From: Candidatus Poribacteria bacterium
GTDB taxonomy: Bacteria; Poribacteria; WGA-4E; GCA-2687025
Reading direction: 5' to 3'
Length of the DNA: 64,000 bases
Assembly (NCBI GenBank): GCA_018644665.1
Contig: JABGQA010000106.1
Location: forward strand, 1-64,000
Shown here: positions 37,741 to 47,750 of the stretch, in pieces
How the letters are laid out: every line of letters starts with the position of its first letter
How positions within the stretch are numbered: position 1 is the stretch's first letter
Program-made: the position numbers and the translations under genes
Notes under the pieces: generated by a model
Told to the model about the DNA's origin: nothing
Databases searched by the model: none
The model's input: only the letters and a program-made list of their open reading frames with translations

Positions 37741-38848
37741 TTGGCGAATGAAGTGACGGCGGCCATTGCAGCGCTCGCAGGGCGTATGCTGGAACTGCGA
37801 GGTCATCTTTGACGTCGATGGCAAACAGGCGCAAATCGCCGAACTGAATGAGAAGGCGGGTGACCCCGACTTCTGGACTGACACCGACGCCGCGCAGAAG
37901 GTGCAGCGCAGCCTCGCGGCCCTCCAATCGAGCGTGGATGGGTGGTCCTCCCTGCACGCCGAGATCGAGGACGCTGCCGTCCTCGCGGAAATGGCCGACG
38001 AGGAGGGCGACGAAGACACGCTGTCGGAGTTGTCGACTTCGCTGGACGCCTTCCGCGACCTCGTCGAGAAGCAAGAGCTTAGCCTCATGCTCGACGGCGA
38101 GCACGACGCGCGGGACGCGTTGGTGACGATCCATCCCGGCGCTGGCGGCACGGAGTCGCAGGACTGGGCGGCCATGCTTCTGCGGATGTACTTCCGCTAC
38201 TGCGAGACGCACGAATACAAGGCGGAACTGCTCGACCAGGCCGACGGGGACCAGGCGGGCATCAAGTCGGCGACATTCGCGGTGGAGGGGCCGTTCGCGT
38301 TCGGCTACCTCAGGTCGGAAGCCGGCATCCATCGCCTCGTGCGGATTTCGCCGTTCGACGCCAACAAGCGCCGGCACACCTCGTTCGCGGCGGTAACGGT
38401 GACGCCCGACCTTGACGACGATCTGGTCGTCGAACTCGCGGACGAAGACATCCGCGTCGACACGTTCCGCGCCGGCGGGCCGGGCGGGCAGCACGTGAAT
38501 ATGACTGACTCCGCCGTCCGCATGACGCACTTGCCCACCGGGATCATCGTCGTCGCGCGGAACGAGCGGTCGCAGCACAAGAACAGGGCGACGGCGTTGC
38601 GCGTGTTGAGGTCGCGTGTGTACGCGCACTTCGAGGCGGAGCAGGCTGCCGAGTTGGCGAAGATGCACGGCGAGAAGAGCGACATCGCCTTCGGTCACCA
38701 GATCCGGTCGTACGTGTTCCAGCCGTATCAGATGGTCAAGGACCACCGCACCGATGTTGAGGTCGGTAACGTAAACGCGGTGATGGGTGGGGCGATCCAG
38801 GAGTTCATCCACGCCTACCTGAAGATGGGGCCGGAGAAAGCCTCGTAA
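37741..38848 (+). CDS. prfB: peptide chain release factor 2, with programmed +1 frameshift
   Basis: Releases peptides at UGA and UAA stop codons. The gene starts at TTG 37741 (AGGGA five bases upstream) and reads 23 codons (MANEVTAAIAALAGRMLELRGHL) to an in-frame TGA at 37810-37812. A +1 slip on CTT T at 37807-37810 continues with DVDGKQAQIAELNE, giving 368 residues. The RF2 signatures are SPF in VRISPFDANKRRH, the stop-codon recognition tripeptide, and GGQ in RAGGPGGQHVNMTDSAVR. A reading without the slip would need an implausible start at 37766. The frameshift lets RF2 levels feed back on their own synthesis. Confidence 0.95.
37799..37813 (+). promoter_or_regulatory. prfB programmed +1 frameshift site
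   Basis: A Shine-Dalgarno-like GAGGT at 37799-37803 is separated by three bases from CTT TGA C at 37807-37813. This is the layout used by RF2 genes in many bacteria: slow termination at UGA when RF2 is scarce, plus the internal ribosome-binding-site-like pull, shifts the ribosome one base forward. Confidence 0.92.
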
Positions 38849-38930
38849 GCCGGCGCGTGGTTGCTGGGCAGTGGAGCGGGTGCTATCGTGGATTGCCCGG
38901 AGAAGCGCGCTGCCCGTGGAGGGATGTGAG

Positions 38931-39809
38931 ATGTTTCGAGGGTCCTACGTAGCGTTGGTGACGCCGTTCCAGGCCGATGGCGACCTCGACCTGGGCAAGT
39001 TGCGTGACCTGATCGAATTCCAGATCGAAAACGGCACCCACGGCATCGTGCCGTGCGGCACCACCGGTGAGTCGCCGACACTCTCGCACGACGAGCACGA
39101 CTCCGTTGTGGAAGAGACTGTGAAGGCCGTCGACGGGCGTGTGCAAGTCATCGCAGGCGCCGGGTCCAACTCCACGGCGGAGGCGCTCAGGCTTACGCGG
39201 CACGCGAAAGCCGTCGGCGCCGACGGAGCGCTCGTGATCACGCCGTATTACAACAAGCCCACTCAGGAGGGGCTTGTGCGGCACTTCACCACGGTCGCCG
39301 ACGAGGTGGACATACCGATCGTCATGTACAACGTCCCGGGCCGCACAGGCTCGGACATGCTGGCAGCCACTGTCGGCCGAGTCGCCGGCCATCCGAACAT
39401 CGCGGCGATCAAGGAAGCCACCGGCGACCTGCGGCGCACGAGTGAGGTGATCGCGGCGTGCAGGGGCGAGGAGTTCGTCGTGCTGTCGGGCGAAGACAGC
39501 GTCACGTTCCCCATGATGAGCTTGGGCGGAAAAGGCGTTATATCCGTGGTCGCGAACGTGGACCCAAAGCGAATGGCGCAGATGTGCGACGCATTCGAGT
39601 CCGGCGACTACGGCGAGTCCCAGCGCCTGCACTATGAGTTGTTGCCGCTGGCCTGCGATCTGTTCATCGAGACGAACCCCATCCCCGCGAAGACGAGCCT
39701 CGAGATGATGGGCATGCTGAACGGCGTCATGCGACTGCCGCTGTGCGAGATGGGCGCCGAGAACGTCATCCAGCTTCGGGCGACCCTCGAGATCAGCGGT
39801 CTGTTGTGA
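38931..39809 (+). CDS. dapA: 4-hydroxy-tetrahydrodipicolinate synthase
   Basis: Condenses pyruvate with aspartate semialdehyde in lysine and meso-diaminopimelate synthesis. The ATG at 38931 has GGAGGG seven bases upstream and gives 292 residues. Family landmarks: GSYVALVTPFQADGDLDL, PCGTTGESPTL at about 42-52 (pyruvate site), VMYNVPGRTGSDM with the catalytic Tyr, and AAIKEATGDL with the Schiff-base Lys near 161. The stop codon overlaps the GTG of the downstream membrane protein (GTGA). Confidence 0.95.
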   Translation: MFRGSYVALVTPFQADGDLDLGKLRDLIEFQIENGTHGIVPCGTTGESPTLSHDEHDSVVEETVKAVDGRVQVIAGAGSNSTAEALRLTRHAKAVGADGALVITPYYNKPTQEGLVRHFTTVADEVDIPIVMYNVPGRTGSDMLAATVGRVAGHPNIAAIKEATGDLRRTSEVIAACRGEEFVVLSGEDSVTFPMMSLGGKGVISVVANVDPKRMAQMCDAFESGDYGESQRLHYELLPLACDLFIETNPIPAKTSLEMMGMLNGVMRLPLCEMGAENVIQLRATLEISGLL

Positions 39810-40993
39810 AGATCGGGAGGCCGCAACCGGCGACGCTGACGTGGGGTTGGCGTGACATCGTCGCGTCCGCTCGTTGGGGGTTCTCCGACCGGAAGATCGC
39901 GCTTCACGCGCGAGGCGTCGCGATCTCCTACCTTCTGACGCTCACGTACCTGTACCTCCTGCCCGCGGGCGACTCCGCGGCTCCCTTCCGCGATAGGTTC
40001 GCCGACACGGGGTTCGATCTGGTCGGGCTTCTCGGCGCGACGCTAGCCGCGGCCCTGGAACGCGGGAACGGAAGGGGCGGCCCAGCGGCCGCGTTGTACC
40101 TAGCGCCGCTCCTCATCGCGGTCGTGTGGGCCGTGAACGCGTACTACGGTATTGCCGTCGCGCGGATGACATGCATGCAGGTGCGTGGCGATTTCTTCGC
40201 CGAGATTCGCGACGGACTCGCGTGTGCGCGCCGTCGCTTGCGGGGCGTGCTGACCGTCATGCTCGTGCTGGCCGCAGTCCCAATGGTGGTCGCTGCGGCG
40301 ATGGTCGCCGCCGGATCTCTGACGCGGATACCAGCCATCGGAGCCATCTGGCTGGCGGTCGGCCCCGTGATGATCCTGCCGGCGTTCTTCCTTTCGCTCC
40401 TGGTCGCTCTCGTGACGCTGATACTCGCTGCGGGGGCCCTGTCCCTGCCGGCCATCGCTGGCGTGAGCGACGACCGAGCCGTCGAGACGTCGTACCAGTT
40501 GACCGTGATCGTCTGGGGCCAGGGGTGGCGACTGGTCGCGTACCATGCCGTGACCCTCGCCGTCGCGGCAGTGTCTGGCGCGGTGTTTGCCGCGGTCGGC
40601 GCCCGCGCGTTGTTCTGGACGGTCGGCGCCGTGTGCGCGGGGGCGCCGCGGTACACGGCGATCGTGTCTGCCGCCGCGCATTCCCTTTGGGGCGCTTCGC
40701 GCTGGGCCGCGTGGCTCACAGGCTGGCAACTCACCCCGGTAAGCGGACTGAGCGCCCTCGAGCAGGCCAGCGCGTGGGTGACAGGCGTCGGGTTCTTCGG
40801 TGTCACCGTCGTGTTCGTGGCCTACGTTGTTAGTGTCGTGTCTGTGGGCTCCGCGATGGGCTACATGAACTTGCTTCGCCGCATCTGGGGCGTTAACGTA
40901 TTGGTCGCCTCCGAGGACGAGACCGTGACTGACACTGACGCCGCGCCACCTGCGACGCGCCCGGCGCCTACGACACCTCCAGGCGACGGGTAA
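39806..40993 (+). CDS. multi-pass membrane protein, function unknown
   Basis: GTG at 39806 overlaps the dapA stop and gives 395 residues. Hydrophobic segments lie around residues 35-55, 95-115, 150-175, 185-215 and 240-275, with more near 330-355, followed by a short Thr/Pro-rich tail. A GVSDDRAVETSYQLTVIVWG stretch between helices is the only motif-like element, and no catalytic residues stand out. It resembles generic bacterial membrane-remodelling or stress proteins, but no family was recognised. It sits between dapA and secA in a long plus-strand run. Confidence 0.72.
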   Translation: MKIGRPQPATLTWGWRDIVASARWGFSDRKIALHARGVAISYLLTLTYLYLLPAGDSAAPFRDRFADTGFDLVGLLGATLAAALERGNGRGGPAAALYLAPLLIAVVWAVNAYYGIAVARMTCMQVRGDFFAEIRDGLACARRRLRGVLTVMLVLAAVPMVVAAAMVAAGSLTRIPAIGAIWLAVGPVMILPAFFLSLLVALVTLILAAGALSLPAIAGVSDDRAVETSYQLTVIVWGQGWRLVAYHAVTLAVAAVSGAVFAAVGARALFWTVGAVCAGAPRYTAIVSAAAHSLWGASRWAAWLTGWQLTPVSGLSALEQASAWVTGVGFFGVTVVFVAYVVSVVSVGSAMGYMNLLRRIWGVNVLVASEDETVTDTDAAPPATRPAPTTPPGDG

Positions 40994-41004
40994 TAGGACG
41001 CGCG

Positions 41005-43548
41005 ATGCTCAACTACGTGATGCAGAAGATCGTCGGGTCGAAGAACGACCGCGAACTCAAGAAGCTCGCCGCCGTGGCGGCCCACATAGGCACGCTCGAG
41101 CCGGCGGCACACGCCCTTACTGACGCCGAACTCCGCGCAAAGACCGACGAGTTCCGTTCCCGCCTGGAAAACGGCGAGACGACCGACGACATAATGGGCG
41201 AAGCGTTCGCCGTCGTGCGCGAAATGGCGCACCGCACCATCGGCGAACGGCCGTACGACGTGCAGGTGCTAGGGGCCGTCGTCCTTCACCACGGCAGAAT
41301 CGCCGAAATGCGCACGGGTGAAGGCAAGACTCTCACATCCACGATGCCCGTCTACCTCAACGCGCTCACCGGCCGCGGCGTCCACTTGGTGACAACCAAC
41401 GAATACCTGGCCTCCCGCGACGCGGACTGGATGGGCAGCATCCACCGTGCGTTAGGCCTGACGGTAGGCGTGACGCTCGAGGGCGCAACGTTCGCGCAGA
41501 AGAAGGCGGCGTACGAGTGCGATATCACGTACGGCACGAACTCCGAGTTCACCTTCGATTACCTGCGCGACCACAGCAGCGCGAGGCACCCTGAGCAGAA
41601 GGTGCAGCCCGAACTCCACTACGCGATCGTCGACGAGGTCGACAGCATCCTCATTGACGAAGCGCGCAGTCCTCACATCATCTCGGAGCCGCGCAAGGAC
41701 ACCGTCGACTACATGCGGGTCGTCCGCGTCGTCGAGAAGCTGAAGCGTGACGAGCATTTCGAGATCGACGAGAAGCGGTCGAAGAAAGCCTCGATTACGC
41801 TCACCGAGGAGGGCATCGACCGCCTCGAGAAGGCGTTCAACGTCACCAACATGTACGACCCGGTGAACATCGACCTGGTGCACCACTGCACGCAGTCGCT
41901 CGTCGCGCATTTCACGTACGAGCGGGATGTCGACTACGTCGTCAACGAGGGCCGGGTCGTCATCGTGGACGAGTTCACGGGGCGCATGCAGCCAGAGCGG
42001 CGCTTCGGCGACGGACTCCACCAGGCGCTCGAAGCTAAGGAACGCGTTCGCATCGCTGACGAAAGCCACACCGTCGCGCGGATCACGTTCCAGAACTACT
42101 TCCGCATGTACGAGAAGCTCGCCGGAATGACCGGGACGGCGGTCACCGAGGCAACCGAATTCGAACAGATCTACGGCCTGGACGTCGTCGTCGTACCGAC
42201 CAACCGGCCGATGGTGCGCGACGACAGATCCGACTTAGTCTTCCGTGACTACCCAGGGAAGCTCCGCGCGGTCGTAACGGACATCGTCGAGGCGAACAAG
42301 CAGGGGCGCCCAGTCCTCGTAGGGACGATCTCGGTAGAGGCGTCCGAGATCTACAGCCGCGAGTTGACGAAGGCCGGCGTGCCACACCGCGTCCTGAACG
42401 CCAAGGAGCACGAGAAGGAGGCGGAGGTCATCGCCCTCGCCGGGCAGCCGCACGCCGTGACGATCGCCACGAACATGGCGGGTCGCGGTGTGGACATCCA
42501 TCTTGGCGAAGGCGTCGTCGGGATGGGCGGTCTATACGTCATCGGCACCGAGCGGCACGACTCCAGGCGCATCGACAACCAGTTGCGGGGTCGTTCCGGC
42601 CGGCAGGGAGATCCTGGGGCCTCGCGGTTCTACCTGTCGCTCGAAGACGACCTGATGAGGAAGTTCGGGTCCGACCGGATGATGGGAGCGATGGACCGCC
42701 TCGGCATGGAGTCCGACGTGCCCATCGAGCACAAGATGCTCACGCGGGCCATCCTCAAGGCTCAGGAGCGCGTCGAGCAGCAGCACTTCGAGATCCGCAA
42801 GCAGATCCTCAAGTACGACAATGTCCTGAGCCAGCAGCGGGAGCTAGTCTACGACATCCGCGATCGAGTCCTCAGCGACGAGAGCCTCCGCGACGACGTC
42901 CTCGACATGATCGAGTCGACAATCGAGGCGAAGGTCGCGGAGCACTTGCCCGAGGACGAGCCCGACGCGTGGAACGTGGACGCCCTCGTACAGTTCGCGG
43001 AGCGGAACTGCGGTGTAGACCTGGAAGGCGTCGATCTCACGCGTGACGGCATCGAACCCGACGAGGCCATCGAGCAACTGCGCAAGGCGTTCCACCGCCA
43101 ATACGATCATCGCGAACAGTTGCTTGGCTCGGAGACGATGCGGCAGGTCGAACGACTCATCGTCCTCGATCGTATCGACTATCACTGGATGCAGCACCTG
43201 CACAGTATCGACTATATCCAAGAAGGCATCGGCTTCCGTGGCTATGCGGGCCGTGACCCCGTTGTGGAGTTCCAGAAGGAAGGCTTCGAGCTCTTCGAGA
43301 CCATGATGCAGCGACTGCACGAAGACATCGCGCAGTTCGTGTACAAAGTCCAGGTGCAGCAGACGGGTCAGCCGACCGTCGGCACGCCCGCGGGTGAACA
43401 CGACCCCAAGGCCGCGCCGCCTCCCGTTCGTCCGACGAACATTCGACCCCGAGAGCAGGTATCGAGAACCAAGGTGGGTCGCAACGAGCTCTGTCCGTGC
43501 GGGAGCGGCAAGAAGCATAAGCGGTGCTGCGGGCGGATGGCCGGTTGA
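41005..43548 (+). CDS. secA: preprotein translocase ATPase SecA
   Basis: Motor of the Sec pathway that drives exported proteins through SecYEG. The 847-residue protein has Walker A MRTGEGKTL (about 97-105), DEVDSILIDEARSP (Walker B, about 212-225), AGMTGTAVTEA, TNMAGRGVDIHLGEGV and RGRSGRQGDPGASRFYLSLED. The C-terminal SEC-C zinc motif is CPCGSGKKHKRCC, preceded by a Pro-rich linker. It starts 11 bases after the membrane protein gene and is followed closely by a glycosyltransferase. Confidence 0.97.
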   Translation: MLNYVMQKIVGSKNDRELKKLAAVAAHIGTLEPAAHALTDAELRAKTDEFRSRLENGETTDDIMGEAFAVVREMAHRTIGERPYDVQVLGAVVLHHGRIAEMRTGEGKTLTSTMPVYLNALTGRGVHLVTTNEYLASRDADWMGSIHRALGLTVGVTLEGATFAQKKAAYECDITYGTNSEFTFDYLRDHSSARHPEQKVQPELHYAIVDEVDSILIDEARSPHIISEPRKDTVDYMRVVRVVEKLKRDEHFEIDEKRSKKASITLTEEGIDRLEKAFNVTNMYDPVNIDLVHHCTQSLVAHFTYERDVDYVVNEGRVVIVDEFTGRMQPERRFGDGLHQALEAKERVRIADESHTVARITFQNYFRMYEKLAGMTGTAVTEATEFEQIYGLDVVVVPTNRPMVRDDRSDLVFRDYPGKLRAVVTDIVEANKQGRPVLVGTISVEASEIYSRELTKAGVPHRVLNAKEHEKEAEVIALAGQPHAVTIATNMAGRGVDIHLGEGVVGMGGLYVIGTERHDSRRIDNQLRGRSGRQGDPGASRFYLSLEDDLMRKFGSDRMMGAMDRLGMESDVPIEHKMLTRAILKAQERVEQQHFEIRKQILKYDNVLSQQRELVYDIRDRVLSDESLRDDVLDMIESTIEAKVAEHLPEDEPDAWNVDALVQFAERNCGVDLEGVDLTRDGIEPDEAIEQLRKAFHRQYDHREQLLGSETMRQVERLIVLDRIDYHWMQHLHSIDYIQEGIGFRGYAGRDPVVEFQKEGFELFETMMQRLHEDIAQFVYKVQVQQTGQPTVGTPAGEHDPKAAPPPVRPTNIRPREQVSRTKVGRNELCPCGSGKKHKRCCGRMAG

Positions 43549-43564
43549 TCGGAGGCGCTTCCGC

Positions 43565-44773
43565 GTGAAGGACCTCCTGTTTCTCAATCTGCGGTTTCCG
43601 TACCCTCCCCATCGCGGCGACCGCATACGGGCGTACAACCTGCTGTCCGGCCTCTCTCGCCAGTTCCGCATCACGCTCATCACATTCTACGAGGCCGAAC
43701 GAGAACTCGAAGGCGTGGACGCGCTGCGCGAGGTGTGTCACACGGTCAAGGTAGTGCGCAGGCCCCGGTGGAGCGGCCGCGCGCGCGCGATGAGGAACCT
43801 CGCGGGCTCGGAGCCGCTGCAGAACGGGCTGTGGTATTCCCCAGACATGCAGCGGATGGTCGACACAACCCTGGACGTGTGCCAGCCGGATGTGGCACAG
43901 GCCCAGTTCTTCCGCATGGGGCAGTACGTCGCGAAGGCGTCGGTCCCTCGGCTCCTCGACCTCGGCGACGCCCTGAGTCTGAACCTTCGGAGACGCGCGG
44001 GTCGGGAGCGCAACCCGGCGCTCCGCTGGCTCACGGCGCACGAGGCCGCCCGCGCAGAGCGCTTCGAGGGAAAGATCGCCCGCGACTTCGACAAGGTCGT
44101 CATCTGTTCCACTGTCGATCGCGAGGCGATCCACGCGGCGAACGGCGACCTTGCCCTGGAGATCATCGAGAACGGCGTCGACCTGGATTACTACACGCCG
44201 AGCGAGGCGCAGCCAGACTCGCGGCCGCCTACGATGCTCTTCACCGGGACGATGGACTACTTTCCCAACACGGACGCGGCGTATCATTTGGCGGAGGATG
44301 TGCTGCCCTGTGTCCGCGCGCGGCTGCCCGACGCGCGTCTGCTGCTTGTCGGCGCTAACCCGCCGCGGAGCGTGCGACGGCTCGAACGGCACGCGGGGGT
44401 GGTCGTTACTGGTCGCGTCCCGGATATCCGCCCGTACTTCGCGGACGCCGACGTGTTCGTGTCGCCCATGCGTTGCGGCTCCGGCACCCAGAACAAGAAC
44501 CTGGAAGCCATGGCGATGGGCGTCCCGGTTGTGACGACGCGGCTTGGTGGGTACGGCACGCGCGTCGTCGAGGGCCAGGACATGTTCTGCGTTGACGGCG
44601 CCGAGAACGTGGCCGCCCGAGCGGCAGAGATCATGGGGGACCGGGATCTGCGCGCCGCCATGGCCCGGAACGGCAGACAGTACGTGGAACGCGAGCACGG
44701 CTGGGATGTGATCACCGACAAGCTGGCATCGCTGCTACACTCGATCATTCCGGCCGCGTCGGACGCCGCCTGA
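43565..44773 (+). CDS. GT4-type glycosyltransferase
   Basis: A GTG at 43565 with GGAGG nine bases upstream gives 402 residues. The N-terminal half carries [19 protein letters not shown], typical of the GT4-like sugar transferases linked to PEP-CTERM/EpsH exopolysaccharide loci, and an [11 protein letters not shown] stretch; the C-terminal half has the nucleotide-sugar region [32 protein letters not shown] and [19 protein letters not shown]. It likely transfers a sugar in envelope polysaccharide synthesis, from the cytosolic face. No other glycan genes surround it, so its product is unknown. Confidence 0.83.
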   Translation: MKDLLFLNLRFPYPPHRGDRIRAYNLLSGLSRQFRITLITFYEAERELEGVDALREVCHTVKVVRRPRWSGRARAMRNLAGSEPLQNGLWYSPDMQRMVDTTLDVCQPDVAQAQFFRMGQYVAKASVPRLLDLGDALSLNLRRRAGRERNPALRWLTAHEAARAERFEGKIARDFDKVVICSTVDREAIHAANGDLALEIIENGVDLDYYTPSEAQPDSRPPTMLFTGTMDYFPNTDAAYHLAEDVLPCVRARLPDARLLLVGANPPRSVRRLERHAGVVVTGRVPDIRPYFADADVFVSPMRCGSGTQNKNLEAMAMGVPVVTTRLGGYGTRVVEGQDMFCVDGAENVAARAAEIMGDRDLRAAMARNGRQYVEREHGWDVITDKLASLLHSIIPAASDAA

Positions 44774-44804
44774 CCCTCTTACACTCGGACTTCGCGACGC
44801 CCGC

Positions 44805-46598
44805 ATGAAGAACACGCGCAACTTCTCCATCATCGCGCATATCGACCACGGCAAGTCGACGCTCGCCGACCGACTCCTCGAGATGACCGGCACCCTCGAC
44901 AAGCGGCAGATGCGCGATCAGGTGCTGGACGGCATGGACCTCGAGCGCGAGCGGGGGATCACGATCAAGGCGACGGTCGTACGGCTCGAGCACACGGCCG
45001 CCGACGGCGAGACGTACGAGCTGAACCTGATTGACACCCCTGGACACGTGGACTTCACGTACGAGGTATCCCGCAGTCTCGCAGCGTGCGAGGGCGCCGT
45101 TCTGGTTGTCGACGCGGTTCAGGGAGTCGAGGCGCAGACCGTCGCGAACGTGCTCCTGGCGATGGAGCAGGATCTCGAGATCGTCCCGGTGATCAACAAG
45201 GTCGATCTGCCCGGCGCGCGCGTCGAGATCGTGAGCGAGGAGATCGAGAACCTGCTGGGCATCCCGGCCGAGGATATCCTGCTGGCTAGCGCGAAGAACG
45301 GTCTCGGCGTCGCGGAGGTACTCGAGGCGATCATCGAACGCGTGCCGCCGCCCGGTGGCTCGCTGGATCGCCCCTTGAAGGCGCTCGTCGTCGACTCCTT
45401 CTACGAGTCCTATCGCGGCGTAGTCATGTACACGCGCGTCGTGGACGGAACGCTGCGTAAGGGCGAGCCGCTGCTCCTGATGGCAGCCGGCAAGGTCTAC
45501 GAGGCCGCCGAATTAGGCGTGTTCGAGCCGCACATGACGCCCGTGGACGAACTGCAGGCGGGATCTGTCGGCTACGTCGTTGGGAACATCAAGGACATCA
45601 ACGACACGCAGGTCGGCGACACTCTTACCGACCCCGAGCGGCCCACCGACGACCCCTTCCCGGGCTACCGCGAGCTGCAGCCGCTCGTGTTCTGCGGATT
45701 GTTTCCTGCGGAGACGTCCGAATACGCAGTCCTGCGGGAGGCGTTGGAGCGTCTCCGACTGAATGAGAACTCCTTCACGTTCGAGCCCGAGACGTCAGAC
45801 GCGCTGGGGTTTGGGTTCCGCTGCGGCTTCCTTGGGCTGCTCCACATGGATGTCATCCGGGAGAGGCTCGAACGGGAGTATGGACTCACCCTGATCACAA
45901 CGGCGCCTAGCGTGCGCTACAGGGTGACTACGTCGGACGGCGTCCAGTTGGAAATCGAGAACCCGTCCGCAATGCCGGATGTCGCAGAAATCGAAGAGGT
46001 CGCTGAGCCGTTCGTGTCCGTGAACCTCGGGACGCCGACCGAGTACATCGGCCCGATAATGGAGCTCTGCGAGTCGAAGCGCGGCGAATACCGCTCCATC
46101 GAGTACATCACCCCGACGCGGGCCATCGTTCACTACACGCTGCCGCTCAGCGAAATCGTCGTGGACTTCTTCGACCGTCTGAAGTCGATGACGCGTGGGT
46201 ACGGCTCCATGGACTACGAAGTCGGGGGCTACCGCCCATCGAGCCTGGTCAAACTCGACATCCTCTTGAACGGCCAGCCAGTGGACGCGCTGTCGCTGAT
46301 TGTGCACAAGGAACGGGCGGCCGTGCGCGGTCGGGTGCTGGTGGATAAACTGCGGGCGATCATCCCGCGTCAGTTCTTCGACGTGCCGATACAGGCGGCG
46401 ATCGGGCAGCGCATCGTGGCGCGTGAGACCATCAAGGCGCTGCGGAAGAACGTGACCGCCAAGTGCTACGGCGGCGACATCACGCGGAAGCGCAAGCTAC
46501 TGGAACGGCAGAAAGAGGGCCGCCGTCGTATGAAGTCGGTGGGGAACGTGGAAGTGCCGCAGGAGGCCTTCCTCGTCGTGCTTTCAACGGACGAGTGA
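44805..46598 (+). CDS. lepA: elongation factor 4
   Basis: Ribosome-associated GTPase that aids assembly and translation under stress. The 597 residues have the GTPase motifs [14 protein letters not shown] (about 12-25), [18 protein letters not shown] (about 75-82) and NKVDLP, and the LepA-specific C-terminal domain (for example [18 protein letters not shown] near 540-560). No close alternative start was found. It is followed at a few bases by the signal peptidase gene, the classic lepA-lepB arrangement. Confidence 0.96.
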   Translation: MKNTRNFSIIAHIDHGKSTLADRLLEMTGTLDKRQMRDQVLDGMDLERERGITIKATVVRLEHTAADGETYELNLIDTPGHVDFTYEVSRSLAACEGAVLVVDAVQGVEAQTVANVLLAMEQDLEIVPVINKVDLPGARVEIVSEEIENLLGIPAEDILLASAKNGLGVAEVLEAIIERVPPPGGSLDRPLKALVVDSFYESYRGVVMYTRVVDGTLRKGEPLLLMAAGKVYEAAELGVFEPHMTPVDELQAGSVGYVVGNIKDINDTQVGDTLTDPERPTDDPFPGYRELQPLVFCGLFPAETSEYAVLREALERLRLNENSFTFEPETSDALGFGFRCGFLGLLHMDVIRERLEREYGLTLITTAPSVRYRVTTSDGVQLEIENPSAMPDVAEIEEVAEPFVSVNLGTPTEYIGPIMELCESKRGEYRSIEYITPTRAIVHYTLPLSEIVVDFFDRLKSMTRGYGSMDYEVGGYRPSSLVKLDILLNGQPVDALSLIVHKERAAVRGRVLVDKLRAIIPRQFFDVPIQAAIGQRIVARETIKALRKNVTAKCYGGDITRKRKLLERQKEGRRRMKSVGNVEVPQEAFLVVLSTDE

Positions 46599-46601
46599 TG
46601 G

Positions 46602-47750
46602 ATGGCAGCCGCATCACGTGGTCTCGCGCGCAGGATGTCGCTCGCGGCACTGGTGATCCTGTGGGGCGCGTTGGGTTACGCGGCCGCGGCCGAGGAAGAT
46701 GGAGTTAGCTCTGCGATGAGCGATCATAAGCCGTCGGCAGCGACGGCCGACGGGGCGCCGGCGGAAGACCAGGATCGTGAACCGGGCTTCCGAGACTCGG
46801 TGACGTTCGAGTACATCCAGATCATCGGCGTCGCCTTCATAATCGTCTTCGGTTTCATCCGACCTTTCCTCATCGAGCCGTACAAGATCCCGTCAGGCTC
46901 GATGGAGAACACGCTGCTGTCCGGCGACCGGGTGCTCGTCGTGAAGTTCCTCTACGGCGTCAAGCTGCCCGGCACGTCCCGCCGGCTCTTCTCGTTCCGC
47001 CCGCCGCGCCGTGGCGATGTGTTCGTCTTCAGCCCCAAGCACACGCAGGAGACGCACTACATCAAGCGGATTACGGCCGTCGGTGGGGACACAATCAGCA
47101 CGGACGGGCAGACGCTGATACTGAACGGCGAACGCGTCGAGAACGAACCGTACACTAAGCACACACGCAGGATCGGGGACTTCCCTCCCTTCAAGCATCT
47201 CGTGCCGTATTACTGGGAGGCCCCGGGCGTGCGAGAGAAGATGGAGCGGTTTGGGAAGAGAACCGAGGTCGAAGCCCAATTGGGGCCAGCCGGCGATCCC
47301 ATCGCTATGGACCTCGACGACCGGACGTTCAAGTTGCGCATCGGCAACCATGACCACGAGCGTGCGCGCGGAATACCGGTGAAGCGGTACTACTTCGTGA
47401 TGGGGGAGTCCGGCCGTCTGCACCGGGAGGGCATCCTCTACCAGAACACGAACAGCTCGCAGTGGTATTTCATCGAGCCGATCCCGCGCAGTCGATTCAG
47501 GGCGCTGAACCCCGACGGCGCGGCGTTCACGGTGCCGGACAGGCACTTCTTCGCCATGGGCGACAATCGTGGCAATTCGGAAGACAGCCGCGCGTGGGGG
47601 CCCGTGCCGTTCGACGTCGTGAAGGGCAAGGCGGTGCTCGTCTACTGGTCGACAGACCCAGATGTGCGCTTCTGGAACATCCTTAGGTGGCTGCGGCTTG
47701 GGCGCGTCGGCAAGAGAATCCGAACACAGCAAGGAGCCGCCAGTCTCTAG
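46602..47750 (+). CDS. lepB: signal peptidase I
   Basis: Cleaves signal peptides of exported proteins at the periplasmic face. In 382 residues the catalytic Ser is in IPSGSMENTL (about 94-103), the Lys in YIKRITAVGGDTI (about 142), and the family signature GDNRGNSEDSR follows near 325. The inner-membrane anchor is IQIIGVAFIIVFGFIRPFLI (about 71-90). The first 38 residues contain an extra hydrophobic stretch (LAALVILWGALGYAAAA). ATG 46716 (MSDHKPSA) would give the usual type I length without it. A large insertion before the final box, as in many Gram-negative homologues, is present. Confidence 0.9.
   Translation: MAAASRGLARRMSLAALVILWGALGYAAAAEEDGVSSAMSDHKPSAATADGAPAEDQDREPGFRDSVTFEYIQIIGVAFIIVFGFIRPFLIEPYKIPSGSMENTLLSGDRVLVVKFLYGVKLPGTSRRLFSFRPPRRGDVFVFSPKHTQETHYIKRITAVGGDTISTDGQTLILNGERVENEPYTKHTRRIGDFPPFKHLVPYYWEAPGVREKMERFGKRTEVEAQLGPAGDPIAMDLDDRTFKLRIGNHDHERARGIPVKRYYFVMGESGRLHREGILYQNTNSSQWYFIEPIPRSRFRALNPDGAAFTVPDRHFFAMGDNRGNSEDSRAWGPVPFDVVKGKAVLVYWSTDPDVRFWNILRWLRLGRVGKRIRTQQGAASL

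Noticed and set aside
37565..38812. Long minus-strand open frame (415 codons) opposite prfB
   Set aside because: It mirrors the codon pattern of prfB, has no recognisable domain and arises from GC-rich third positions; RF2 on the plus strand is certain.
43157..44698. 513-codon minus-strand open frame across the end of secA and the glycosyltransferase
   Set aside because: It runs antisense to two well-supported genes and its product is rich in Arg/His/Val without motifs.
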